Below the pieces are notes generated by a model. The model ran no database searches, was not told where the DNA came from, and saw only the letters and a list, made by a program, of their open reading frames with translations. Made by a program: the position numbers and the translations under genes. DNA of 6,085 nucleotides from Bacteroidales bacterium (lineage in GTDB: Bacteria > Bacteroidota > Bacteroidia > Bacteroidales > VadinHA17). Positions 1 to 6,085 of this stretch are shown here, one piece after another; the first letter of the stretch is position 1, and each line of letters opens with the position of its first letter. The stretch covers positions 1-6,085 of the forward strand of contig JAKEGI010000178.1 in assembly GCA_022615595.1 (NCBI GenBank), read 5' to 3'.

Positions 1-1557
1 CTCACCCTCTCCGTCGTCAAGCAGACCGTAGAAATCGTCAGAGGTGAATGAGAGCACGCCGATATGTGAGTTGACAGACTGCCATGTGGGAATGAATGAT
101 GTGTTGCGCGGCGGTGGTGTTTTATTCTCATAAGATCCGTCACCGAAAAGCAGAAGATAACCCGGAGGGGAATTGTTCGCGAGGCCTCTCAGGTACATCA
201 TTCTTATGAAGTTTCTTATTGCTGCAGCATCGGGGATGCCTCCCGAGAACTCATTGTAAATCTGATCAGGGGTGACAATCAGCGAAGATGTTCCATCGTC
301 AGTGAGGTGCAGGTCCGCAATCGTTCCGGCATGCTCAAGAAAGAGCGGATGAGAAACGATGATCATATCAGATGGCGTCAGGGAATGAAGATCCTGGTTT
401 GGTACCGGGTCTTTCCTGATTACGGGGCGCAGCAGATTCTGTGATGAAAATGCAATGAATTTGCGGAGGCTGTCGGTAGATGCGGTGAAGGTTGTGGTTC
501 CACCTGAAAAACCTGTCTCAAGGGTCCGGGGGGCAAAGGGGTCGGTGACATCCCATACCTGCAGCGGTACAGGGCCTGTGATGCTGAAGCGGGTAACGGC
601 TGAGGAGGCAACAGAGCGGGAGTCACTGATTATAAGCTGCCTGTCTGTATAGATCAGCTGAGCCCGCGCAATATATTCTATATAATCTATAAATCCTGTG
701 GCAGAAAGATTGCCGTTGTTATTAAAAACAATGCTGAAGGGTGGTGCTGATGATGATGGCAGCACTGAGTCGGTTGCAACTGATATGTTGGCATATACGC
801 CGTTGATATCTGAAATATTAACAGGAGCGACAGTCACTGTTTTCAGCACCGTCGTTCCCTGCTTCAGGGTGAATGAGCTGCCGGTTTCTGACCTGGCAAG
901 CACTCTTAGTCTGTACCTGATCTTTTCACTGGGCACAAGGTTACTGAACCGCGGTGTGATATTGTTATCATTGCCGGGTATTACCTGCTGATACCATTCC
1001 CTCCCTGACCGGATCAGGTTAACGATTTCATTCTCATGCCTGTATGTTACATCGTACGATGATGAGGTTCGGTTAAATGGCAAAGCAGGAACTGATTCCG
1101 TTTCTATCACGGCAGCCCCTCCCGACAGGGATGTTGCAAAGTAATAGGCAGTATCCGAATAGTGGTGCCTTCGGAATTCATATGATCGCGCCACACTGTT
1201 ATAATCCCAGCGGTGGGTACCCTCACCGTAAAATAGCAGGTAGTCGCCCTCATTGAAGATACCGTCGCTTCCCTTTTCAGTCTTGTATGCTATCTTCCTC
1301 AGATCGTCAGGGGCAGACCCGTCATTGTAGAATGAGAGTTGCCCCGCGTTATTGCCATAAAGTACCAGTGAGGCAGGGTCGCTGAACCCCATATCCTTTA
1401 TCTGTGACCAGTCAAGCCTGTACACTCCCGGTTCTGTCACGGCAATCCTGACCCATCTGCCTTTGTTAAGAACAGATGAGGATGCATAATCCTGGCCGGC
1501 AGCTTGCAGCACCGGTAGAATCATAAGCAGTGTGAAGGGGAGACATTTCAATCTCAT
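1..1557 (-). CDS. porU: PorU, type IX secretion sortase (C25 peptidase), N-terminal part
   Basis: Reading the minus strand from ATG at 1557 gives 519 uninterrupted codons that run off the left edge. Family members are about 1,150-1,280 residues long, so roughly the first 40-45% is present. Residues 1-22 form a signal peptide (basic start, hydrophobic core, cleavage near Ala-Ala-Gly before QDYA). The segment around 183-191 (RSGREWYQQ) matches the conserved PorU N-terminal region. The gingipain-like C25 domain begins near 395: IIVSHPLF (399-406), YNEFSGGIPD (434-443), YLLLFGDGSYENK (467-479) and TSDDFYGLLDD (505-515). The catalytic His and Cys would lie just beyond the edge and cannot be checked. 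By family knowledge, PorU cleaves the C-terminal signal of T9SS cargo at the cell surface and transfers the cargo to anionic LPS. It diverges from the porP-like gene. A GTG two codons upstream is a less likely start. Identity is firm. Confidence 0.93.
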   Translation of the reverse strand, partial: MRLKCLPFTLLMILPVLQAAGQDYASSSVLNKGRWVRIAVTEPGVYRLDWSQIKDMGFSDPASLVLYGNNAGQLSFYNDGSAPDDLRKIAYKTEKGSDGIFNEGDYLLFYGEGTHRWDYNSVARSYEFRRHHYSDTAYYFATSLSGGAAVIETESVPALPFNRTSSSYDVTYRHENEIVNLIRSGREWYQQVIPGNDNNITPRFSNLVPSEKIRYRLRVLARSETGSSFTLKQGTTVLKTVTVAPVNISDINGVYANISVATDSVLPSSSAPPFSIVFNNNGNLSATGFIDYIEYIARAQLIYTDRQLIISDSRSVASSAVTRFSITGPVPLQVWDVTDPFAPRTLETGFSGGTTTFTASTDSLRKFIAFSSQNLLRPVIRKDPVPNQDLHSLTPSDMIIVSHPLFLEHAGTIADLHLTDDGTSSLIVTPDQIYNEFSGGIPDAAAIRNFIRMMYLRGLANNSPPGYLLLFGDGSYENKTPPPRNTSFIPTWQSVNSHIGVLSFTSDDFYGLLDDGEGE

Positions 1558-1562
1558 CAGCA

Positions 1563-1570
1563 CAAAGATA
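1563..1570 (-). promoter_or_regulatory. candidate -7 promoter box of porU
   Basis: Read on the minus strand this is TATCTTTG, a full match to the Bacteroidota TAnnTTTG element. It lies 5 bases before the porU ATG at 1557. Transcription normally begins a few bases after such a box, so the porU message would be leaderless or nearly so. No TTG is seen at the usual -33 distance, which weakens the call. Confidence 0.45.
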
Positions 1571-1588
1571 GTTAAGTCGATTATCTTT
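1564..1588. repeat. inverted repeat in the divergent porU/porP gap
   Basis: AAAGATA (1564-1570) and TATCTTT (1582-1588) are perfect 7-base inverted arms separated by 11 bases. The left arm is the core of the minus-strand promoter box TATCTTTG. The right arm reads TATCTTTA on the plus strand (1582-1589), one base off the same consensus. The repeat could therefore be two back-to-back promoter elements, or an operator, with the centres of its arms 18 bases apart. The symmetry is seen directly; the function is inferred. Confidence 0.4.
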
Positions 1589-1616
1589 ACTCCCTGAAAG
1601 ATGAATACCCAGGTAA

Positions 1617-1645
1617 AATATTAACGTCACCGCATCGTTGATATT
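1617..1645 (+). promoter_or_regulatory. hairpin in the leader of the porP/sprF-like gene
   Basis: AATATTAACG (1617-1626) can pair with CGTTGATATT (1636-1645) over 10 bp with one G-U pair and a 9-base loop. No T-run follows, so it is not an intrinsic terminator. It ends 14 bases before the ATG at 1660, inside any transcript started from the candidate element at 1582-1589. It could affect translation or mRNA stability, or be a protein-binding site. The stem is A/T rich and could also be chance. Confidence 0.3.
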
Positions 1646-1659
1646 GCTGATATGAAGCC

Positions 1660-2625
1660 ATGAAAGTCGAAAAGGTTACAGCTGTTGTGATCATCATTTT
1701 GTCAGGGCTTACCACGCATGGACAGGATACGTGGTACGGTGGTATGTCCGGTCTGCACTTCATGTACAATCCTGCATTTACCGGTGCAGCCGGAAAACCT
1801 GAAATGAGGCTGTCATGCTATTCATTCCTGCCCGGCAACGGGTACAGCCTCGGTTCCGTTTACGGTTCATATAATGATTATTCGTCCTCCTTGCACGGCG
1901 GAGTCGGACTCTGGCTCTCGGATGACATGCTGGGCGATGTGATGAATGATTTCAGGGCAGGAGCGACCTATGCCTATCATCTTCGGGCAGGGAATGATCT
2001 CTATTTCAGTGCTGGCCTTACAGCATCAATGGTTCACCGGGGCATCAGGGCAGGTTCAGTTATCCTGCCGGAGGATCTGGACCCGTTCCTGGGCTATACC
2101 GGCATCTCTTCAGAAACTATCTCTTCAGGAAATGTCACCCTTCTCGATCTGGGCACCGGTATCACCGTCTCCAAAGGCTCATGGTACGGAGGCTTTGCTG
2201 TGATGCACCTCACCCAGCCATGGCTCAGTGACAGGCACCAGGATCATAACAGGCTCAGGAGGCTTTATTCACTCAATGCCGGAACCTCCTTTGAACCCGG
2301 CGGCAAAAGCCTGACGATCAGCCCCTCGGCCTCGATGCATCTTCAGGATGGGTATGTTGCAGCATATTTAGGTGCCGAGCTGCTTTACAGAGAGTTAATG
2401 TGCGGTTTAGCACTCTGGCATGAAGGCAGTGGCTTTACCGCTGCCGTACCGGCACTGGGCTGGGATACCGGAACTGCAAAGGTCATATTATCATATAGTT
2501 ACATAATTGCCGGAGGAGTTCCGGTCATCAAAGGCACAGCTATTGTCAGGGCGGGATTGTCAATTTGTTTCAATAATGTTGAAAAAAGAAGGGTGGTTCA
2601 TGTAATAAAGTTACCTGATTTGTAG
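1660..2625 (+). CDS. PorP/SprF family type IX secretion membrane protein
   Basis: The product is 321 residues, the usual size of PorP/SprF proteins without an extra C-terminal domain. Residues 1-21 form a Sec signal peptide (long hydrophobic run, cleavage near THG before QDTW). The mature N-terminus carries the family hallmark NPAFTG (37-42) after an aromatic Gly/Tyr-rich stretch. Alternating hydrophobic and polar strands follow, with Gly-rich turns (GGVGLWLSDDMLGD, 80-93), as expected of an outer-membrane beta-barrel. Family members either join the PorK/N ring assembly (PorP) or help export and attach a specific gliding adhesin (SprF). Bacteroidota often carry many paralogs, so I cannot say which role applies. 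It lies between porU and gldJ, with 75 bases before the gldJ ATG. The ATG at 1660 is chosen because it places the signal peptide correctly; the ATG at 1652 is out of frame. No partner adhesin gene is in view. Confidence 0.87.
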   Translation: MKVEKVTAVVIIILSGLTTHGQDTWYGGMSGLHFMYNPAFTGAAGKPEMRLSCYSFLPGNGYSLGSVYGSYNDYSSSLHGGVGLWLSDDMLGDVMNDFRAGATYAYHLRAGNDLYFSAGLTASMVHRGIRAGSVILPEDLDPFLGYTGISSETISSGNVTLLDLGTGITVSKGSWYGGFAVMHLTQPWLSDRHQDHNRLRRLYSLNAGTSFEPGGKSLTISPSASMHLQDGYVAAYLGAELLYRELMCGLALWHEGSGFTAAVPALGWDTGTAKVILSYSYIIAGGVPVIKGTAIVRAGLSICFNNVEKRRVVHVIKLPDL

Positions 2626-2641
2626 TTATTTTGGAGCAGAG

Positions 2642-2670
2642 TTGTTTAATAGTTATTTTTTATATATTTG
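2642..2670 (+). promoter_or_regulatory. gldJ promoter, Bacteroidota sigma type
   Basis: TTG at 2642-2644 and TATATTTG at 2663-2670 are separated by 18 bases, close to the usual Bacteroidota -33/-7 arrangement. The predicted transcript starts near 2675, leaving an A/T-rich leader of about 25 bases before the ATG at 2701. No Shine-Dalgarno sequence is visible, as is normal in this phylum. The element gives gldJ its own promoter even if some transcription also enters from the porP-like gene, after which no terminator is seen. Confidence 0.6.
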
Positions 2671-2700
2671 AAAATTAATTTAGTTAACACTAATCAAGCC

Positions 2701-4188
2701 ATGTATAAACTCAGATCTTTACCGGTTTTTGTAGTTGTTGCACTCCTCTTCTTTTCGTGTAAGGGAGGACAACCGGATAATGTATCTCCGACGACAGGAT
2801 GGAGTTACAGAGACCCAAAATCGGCTGATGTGAATGACCTCGGCTATCCTATCGGAGAGGCATCAGAACAGCTCACCGGTCCTAATCTTGTACTTATTGA
2901 AGGTGGTACTTTCACCATGGGCAGGGTTGAGCAGGATGTAATGTATGACTGGAACAATGCTCCGCGCAGGGTTACTGTTTCATCTTTTTACATGGATGAG
3001 ACGGAGATATCGAATCTTGATTACCGCGAATACCTCTACTGGCTGAGGCGGGTCTACAGTGACTATCCCGAGGTTCACCGCCGCGCCCTTCCCGACACAC
3101 TTGTATGGCGTAGCCCTCTGGCCTTCAATGAACCTTATGTACAATATTACTTCAGACATCCTTCATATAATACTTACCCGGTGGTTGGCGTAAGCTGGCT
3201 GCAGGCCAATGACTATTGTGTATGGCGCACTGACAGGGTCAACGAGCAGATCCTTCTCGAAGGGAAGTGGCAGGAACCCAATGTTGAGCAGGCAGGTGCC
3301 AATAACTTCAACACCGAGTCATACCTTGCCGGGCAGTATGAAGGAGTAACCGGAGAGAGGGTTGATGAACTTCATCCTCGCGTCCGCCAGGAAGATGGCA
3401 TACTGTTGCCGCGCTACCGTCTCCCGACGGAGGCAGAGTGGGAGTTTGCAGCTTACGGCCTCAGGGGCAACACTTTTGAGGAGAGAATTTATGAAAGAGC
3501 CATTTACCCGTGGGACGGGCATAATGTCCGCAACTCGGCACCCAAATACAGGGGTGAATTCATGGCCAACTTCGTCCGCGGTCGCGGTGACATGATGGGC
3601 GTGGCAGGAAACCTCAACGATGCCGGTAGCATAACAGTTGATGTAAGATCATACTGGCCCAATGACTACGGTCTCTATTGCATGGCCGGCAATGTGAATG
3701 AGTGGACACAGGACGTCTACCGTCCGCTGTCATCTGAGGATATTGACATGTTCAACCCGTTCAGAGGCAACGTCTTTACTGATCTCCGCCGTGATGCCAA
3801 CGGTCAGGTGGTTGAGAAAGACAGGCTTGGAAGACTCCAGATTGACACTGTCAAACCTGACGATGTGGCTAACAGATATAACTATCAGAAGGCTGATTAC
3901 AGGAATTACCTTGACGGTGATGTAATTTCAAGCATCTCGTCGAGCCTTGAGTGGTCAGGTAGCGCAGAACTGCCGCAGACAGAAAGGATGTATGCACAGA
4001 ATGAAACCGATTCTGACTTTGTGACCCTCATCAATGACAAGGCAAGAGTCATCAAGGGAGGTTCGTGGAAAGACAGGGCCTACTGGCTTAACCCTTCCAC
4101 CCGCCGTTATCTTGATCAGGAGGCATCACGTGACGACCTGGGATTCAGGTGCGCTATGATAAGGGTGGGAAGTCCTGCAGGATTGTAA
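2701..4188 (+). CDS. gldJ: GldJ, gliding/T9SS lipoprotein with FGE-sulfatase fold
   Basis: From ATG 2701 the product is 495 residues. Residues 1-20 form a lipoprotein signal peptide with lipobox LFFSC, so Cys20 should be lipidated and the protein placed at the outer membrane. The rest is a formylglycine-generating-enzyme/SUMF1-like domain: LIEGGTFTMG (65-74), FYMDETEISNLDY (96-108), YPVVGVSWLQANDYC (159-173), YRLPTEAEWEFAA (239-251), CMAGNVNEWTQD (327-338), KGGSWKDRAYWL (452-463) and DDLGFRCAM (478-486). The paired Cys of true FGE that follow the GGS motif are absent, so it is probably structural. About 110 residues separate the NEWT and KGGSW motifs, more than in FGE, and include FNPFRGNVF (351-359), typical of GldJ/GldK. 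Position beside porU and murF favours GldJ over its paralog GldK. The longer TTG start at 2668 overlaps the -7 box and is rejected. Flavobacterium GldJ is somewhat longer (about 560 residues). Confidence 0.88.
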   Translation: MYKLRSLPVFVVVALLFFSCKGGQPDNVSPTTGWSYRDPKSADVNDLGYPIGEASEQLTGPNLVLIEGGTFTMGRVEQDVMYDWNNAPRRVTVSSFYMDETEISNLDYREYLYWLRRVYSDYPEVHRRALPDTLVWRSPLAFNEPYVQYYFRHPSYNTYPVVGVSWLQANDYCVWRTDRVNEQILLEGKWQEPNVEQAGANNFNTESYLAGQYEGVTGERVDELHPRVRQEDGILLPRYRLPTEAEWEFAAYGLRGNTFEERIYERAIYPWDGHNVRNSAPKYRGEFMANFVRGRGDMMGVAGNLNDAGSITVDVRSYWPNDYGLYCMAGNVNEWTQDVYRPLSSEDIDMFNPFRGNVFTDLRRDANGQVVEKDRLGRLQIDTVKPDDVANRYNYQKADYRNYLDGDVISSISSSLEWSGSAELPQTERMYAQNETDSDFVTLINDKARVIKGGSWKDRAYWLNPSTRRYLDQEASRDDLGFRCAMIRVGSPAGL

Positions 4189-4211
4189 AATTATTATCTG
4201 ACAATAACAGA

Positions 4212-4246
4212 AAGCCTCATTATAAAAAATAATGAGGCTTCTTTTT
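4212..4246 (+). terminator. intrinsic terminator after gldJ
   Basis: A perfect 12-bp stem, AAGCCTCATTAT (4212-4223) with ATAATGAGGCTT (4229-4240), closes a five-A loop and is followed by CTTTTT (4241-4246). It starts 23 bases after the gldJ stop and the T-run ends only 9 bases before the murF ATG. On the minus strand the flank is poorer in T, so it should act mainly on plus-strand transcription. Confidence 0.85.
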
Positions 4247-4255
4247 AGAATAATC

Positions 4256-5554
4256 ATGGAAATAAAAGAATTACACGCCATCGTCCGCAATTCAGCCGGC
4301 ATAACCACTGATACGCGCAAGATAAGAAAGGGAGAGTTATTCTTTGCACTGAAGGGACCTGCCCATGACGGAAACAGATTCGCTACTGATTCACTGGCTG
4401 GGGGCGCAGAGTTTGCAGTGGTAGATGACACATCACTGACAGGAGATAATATCATCGTTGTCGAAAATGTGCTTGCCACACTGACAGAACTGGCAAAATA
4501 TCACCGACGGATGCTCACCATTCCTGTCATCGCCATTACCGGGTCAAACGGAAAAACGACAACGAAGGAACTGATAGCGGCAGTGCTGTCAAAGAAGAAG
4601 AAGGTTCACTCTACAACGGGTAACCTCAATAATCATATCGGTGTACCCCTGACACTGCTCGCCGCTCCGGATGATGCCGGATATCTGGTGGTGGAGATGG
4701 GAGCTAACCATAAGGGTGAGATAGCTGCCCTGTGTGAGATAGCCATGCCTGACATAGGCATCATTACGAATATAGGCAAAGCTCACATCGAGGGCTTCGG
4801 ATCGCTCGAGGATGTCAGGGAGGCCAAATCGGAGCTTTACCACTGGCTCAGGAACAGTGGAGGGATTGCAATATATAATGAAAGGAGCAATACCCTTAAG
4901 GAACTAATATTCAATATAGTACACAAGGCTGTTCCTTATTCCGACCCATACGGAACCGATCTTCTTGTTGAGGCAGCTGAGGATGACGGTCTGTATCTAA
5001 GAGTAAAGGCAGCCTATGAAGGGCGTCAATATACTTTCACGACAAACCTCTTCGGTTCATATAATATTGACAATGTCAGGGCTGCAATGGCCGTTGGCGT
5101 TTTCCTGGAGGTGCCGTTCAGTGACATCATTGATGCAGTCACGTCATACAAGCCTGCCAACAACCGCTCGCAGGATGACAGCACAGATAAAAACATCCTA
5201 ATTAGCGACACATACAATGCCAATCCTTCGAGCATGGAGAAGGCGATAAGCTCCTTTGCAGGAGTCAGGGCTGAGAAGAAGATGGTTATCTTGGGAGACA
5301 TGCTCGAGCTCGGATCTGAGAGTGAGGCTGCCCATGACAAAGTTATCACTTATCTGAAGGCTCTTGACGGTGTCGATATATTGCTGGCGGGCCCTCTGTT
5401 CAGTGCGGCCGCGAAAAGATCGGGAGGAATGATCTCTTTCGCTTCCACTGATGAACTGAGCAAATGGCTTGAGTCACATCCGCCTCAGTGCTATTATATC
5501 CTGGTCAAGGGGTCAAGGGGTATGATGCTCGAGAAGCTGTACCCTCTCTTATAA
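4256..5554 (+). CDS. murF: MurF, UDP-MurNAc-tripeptide--D-alanyl-D-alanine ligase
   Basis: The 432-residue product has the standard length and motif order of MurF, the cytoplasmic ATP-dependent ligase that adds D-Ala-D-Ala to UDP-MurNAc-tripeptide. The N-terminal substrate-binding domain shows TTDTRKIRKGELFFALKG (17-34). The central ATPase domain has the P-loop ITGSNGKTTTKE (94-105, Lys100), TGNLNNHIGVPL (121-132), VVEMGANHKGEI (145-156) and TNIGKAHIEGFGS (171-183). NLFGSYNIDNVRAA (264-277) leads to the C-terminal domain with NNRSQ (302-306), DTYNANPSSME (318-328), ILGDMLELG (345-353) and LVKGSRGMMLE (416-426). All expected catalytic regions are intact. I chose ATG 4256, which starts the conserved N-terminus; the in-frame ATG at 4232 lies in the terminator stem. 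No promoter box is obvious in front, so expression may rely on read-through from gldJ or an unrecognised promoter. No other murein gene is in the window. Confidence 0.95.
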   Translation: MEIKELHAIVRNSAGITTDTRKIRKGELFFALKGPAHDGNRFATDSLAGGAEFAVVDDTSLTGDNIIVVENVLATLTELAKYHRRMLTIPVIAITGSNGKTTTKELIAAVLSKKKKVHSTTGNLNNHIGVPLTLLAAPDDAGYLVVEMGANHKGEIAALCEIAMPDIGIITNIGKAHIEGFGSLEDVREAKSELYHWLRNSGGIAIYNERSNTLKELIFNIVHKAVPYSDPYGTDLLVEAAEDDGLYLRVKAAYEGRQYTFTTNLFGSYNIDNVRAAMAVGVFLEVPFSDIIDAVTSYKPANNRSQDDSTDKNILISDTYNANPSSMEKAISSFAGVRAEKKMVILGDMLELGSESEAAHDKVITYLKALDGVDILLAGPLFSAAAKRSGGMISFASTDELSKWLESHPPQCYYILVKGSRGMMLEKLYPLL

Positions 5555-6085
5555 GCTGCTGCGCAGGTTTATCACCACGATCTCGGGTCTTGTTTTATCA
5601 GTCATATTAAGCAGCGAGTCGAGTGACGCACGCCCGTTGCCTGAGCCCTGTATGGCGCTCCGGTCAAGTCTTCCTATCAGTTGCACTCCGTTACCCAGTG
5701 ATACCACTTCATCCTTCAGAACCCTTATTCCCTTGCTTTCAATATATGGCAGGGTTTTTCGCAGATCGCCGATATACTCATGATTGCCGGTAATGGCGTA
5801 GTTCCCTTCGGGCAGATATGGCAGCTTCAGATGAGAAAGAAGGTCACCTCTCAACACCGGTCCGATGCTTCCGTCAATAATATCGCCCAGAAAGAGTACA
5901 AGATCGGGCTTTTCATTGCTTATCATCTCAGAGAGATGTCTCATGCTTCGTTTCCTGATGATGCTTCCCAGGTGAATGTCAGAAACTGCGACAATATGCA
6001 TTGAGCCGGCCCCGTTGCTGAAACTCTTGCCGACAGTGAGATCATATCTCTTTAATACAGGAGTGACTGCATTAATAAATCCGGC
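5549..6085 (-). CDS. metallophosphoesterase, 5' end outside window, probably truncated C-terminus
   Basis: The minus-strand frame is open from the right edge to a TAA at 5551-5549, giving 178 residues without a proper start. The 28 codons before the internal ATG at 6001 (AGFINAVTPVLKRYDLTVGK...) resemble the linker that precedes the catalytic domain in membrane-anchored YkuE-like phosphoesterases, so translation probably begins outside the window. Counting from that ATG, metal-binding motifs are SDIHLG (7-12), LGDIID (38-43) and GNHEY (72-76). LDSLLNMTDKTRPEIVVI (127-144) then leads to the point where family members have DHQP and, later, GHTHxGQ. Here the frame instead reads NLRSSL and stops. 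The last two metal-binding His motifs are therefore missing and the protein is likely inactive or a decaying gene. It converges on murF and overlaps it by 6 bp, with no terminator between them. Substrate is unknown. Confidence 0.75.
   Translation of the reverse strand, partial: AGFINAVTPVLKRYDLTVGKSFSNGAGSMHIVAVSDIHLGSIIRKRSMRHLSEMISNEKPDLVLFLGDIIDGSIGPVLRGDLLSHLKLPYLPEGNYAITGNHEYIGDLRKTLPYIESKGIRVLKDEVVSLGNGVQLIGRLDRSAIQGSGNGRASLDSLLNMTDKTRPEIVVINLRSSL

Noticed and set aside
420..991. Several open frames of 65-97 codons, both strands
   Set aside because: They overlap the continuous, clearly homologous porU frame and encode nothing recognisable.
1946..2203. 85-codon plus-strand frame inside the porP/sprF-like gene
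   Set aside because: Shadow frame with no recognisable domain or signal.
2668..2700. TTG start giving gldJ 11 more N-terminal residues
   Set aside because: The TTG lies in the TATATTTG promoter box, upstream of the expected transcript start, and the extension would spoil the lipoprotein signal peptide that begins at ATG 2701.
4232..4255. ATG giving murF 8 more residues
   Set aside because: It is in the right arm of the terminator stem, and MurF homology begins at the ATG at 4256.
4126..4479. 117-codon minus-strand frame across the gldJ-murF junction
   Set aside because: It runs through the terminator and antisense to two well-supported genes; no recognisable protein features.
5026..5349. 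107-codon minus-strand frame inside murF
   Set aside because: Antisense shadow of conserved MurF motifs.
5503..5518. Tandem repeat GGTCAAGG x2 near the end of murF
   Set aside because: It encodes the conserved VKGSRG motif of MurF, so the repetition is a coding coincidence.
5999..6001. ATG as the true start of the phosphoesterase
   Set aside because: The frame stays open to the window edge, and the preceding 28 codons look like the usual linker before the catalytic domain.

Overview
The window looks like chromosomal DNA of a member of the Bacteroidota. Three of the five genes belong to the type IX secretion (T9SS) and gliding machinery, which is confined to that phylum. The clearest promoter has the TTG / TAnnTTTG form used by the Bacteroidota primary sigma factor, and the start codons lack Shine-Dalgarno sequences. 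The sequence does not allow a safe placement below phylum.

Layout. From 1557 down to 1, on the minus strand, lies the N-terminal 519 codons of porU, the T9SS sortase-like C25 peptidase, which runs off the left edge. A 102-base divergent gap (1558-1659) holds a symmetric pair of promoter-like elements and a hairpin. On the plus strand follow a PorP/SprF-family outer-membrane protein gene (1660-2625), a recognisable promoter, gldJ (2701-4188), a strong intrinsic terminator (4212-4246) and murF (4256-5554). A minus-strand metallophosphoesterase gene enters from the right edge and ends at 5549, overlapping the end of murF by 6 bp. It appears to stop before the second half of its active site.

How the genes relate. 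PorU works at the outer face of the outer membrane, where it removes the C-terminal sorting signal of T9SS cargo. PorP/SprF proteins are beta-barrels that link the T9SS to the periplasmic ring or to cell-surface adhesins. GldJ is an outer-membrane lipoprotein with an inactive formylglycine-generating-enzyme fold, needed in gliding bacteria to stabilise GldK. MurF is the cytoplasmic ligase that completes the peptidoglycan pentapeptide. Linkage of porU, gldJ and murF is familiar in Bacteroidota. The less routine feature is the porP/sprF-like gene inserted between porU and gldJ.

I see no mobile elements, CRISPR arrays, tRNA or rRNA genes, and no wholly new system. The points most worth a second look are the truncated phosphoesterase, the divergent regulatory region, and the terminator that abuts the murF start codon. 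The positions given for gldJ and murF use downstream ATG codons, because the longest-frame starts fall inside a promoter box and a terminator stem respectively.
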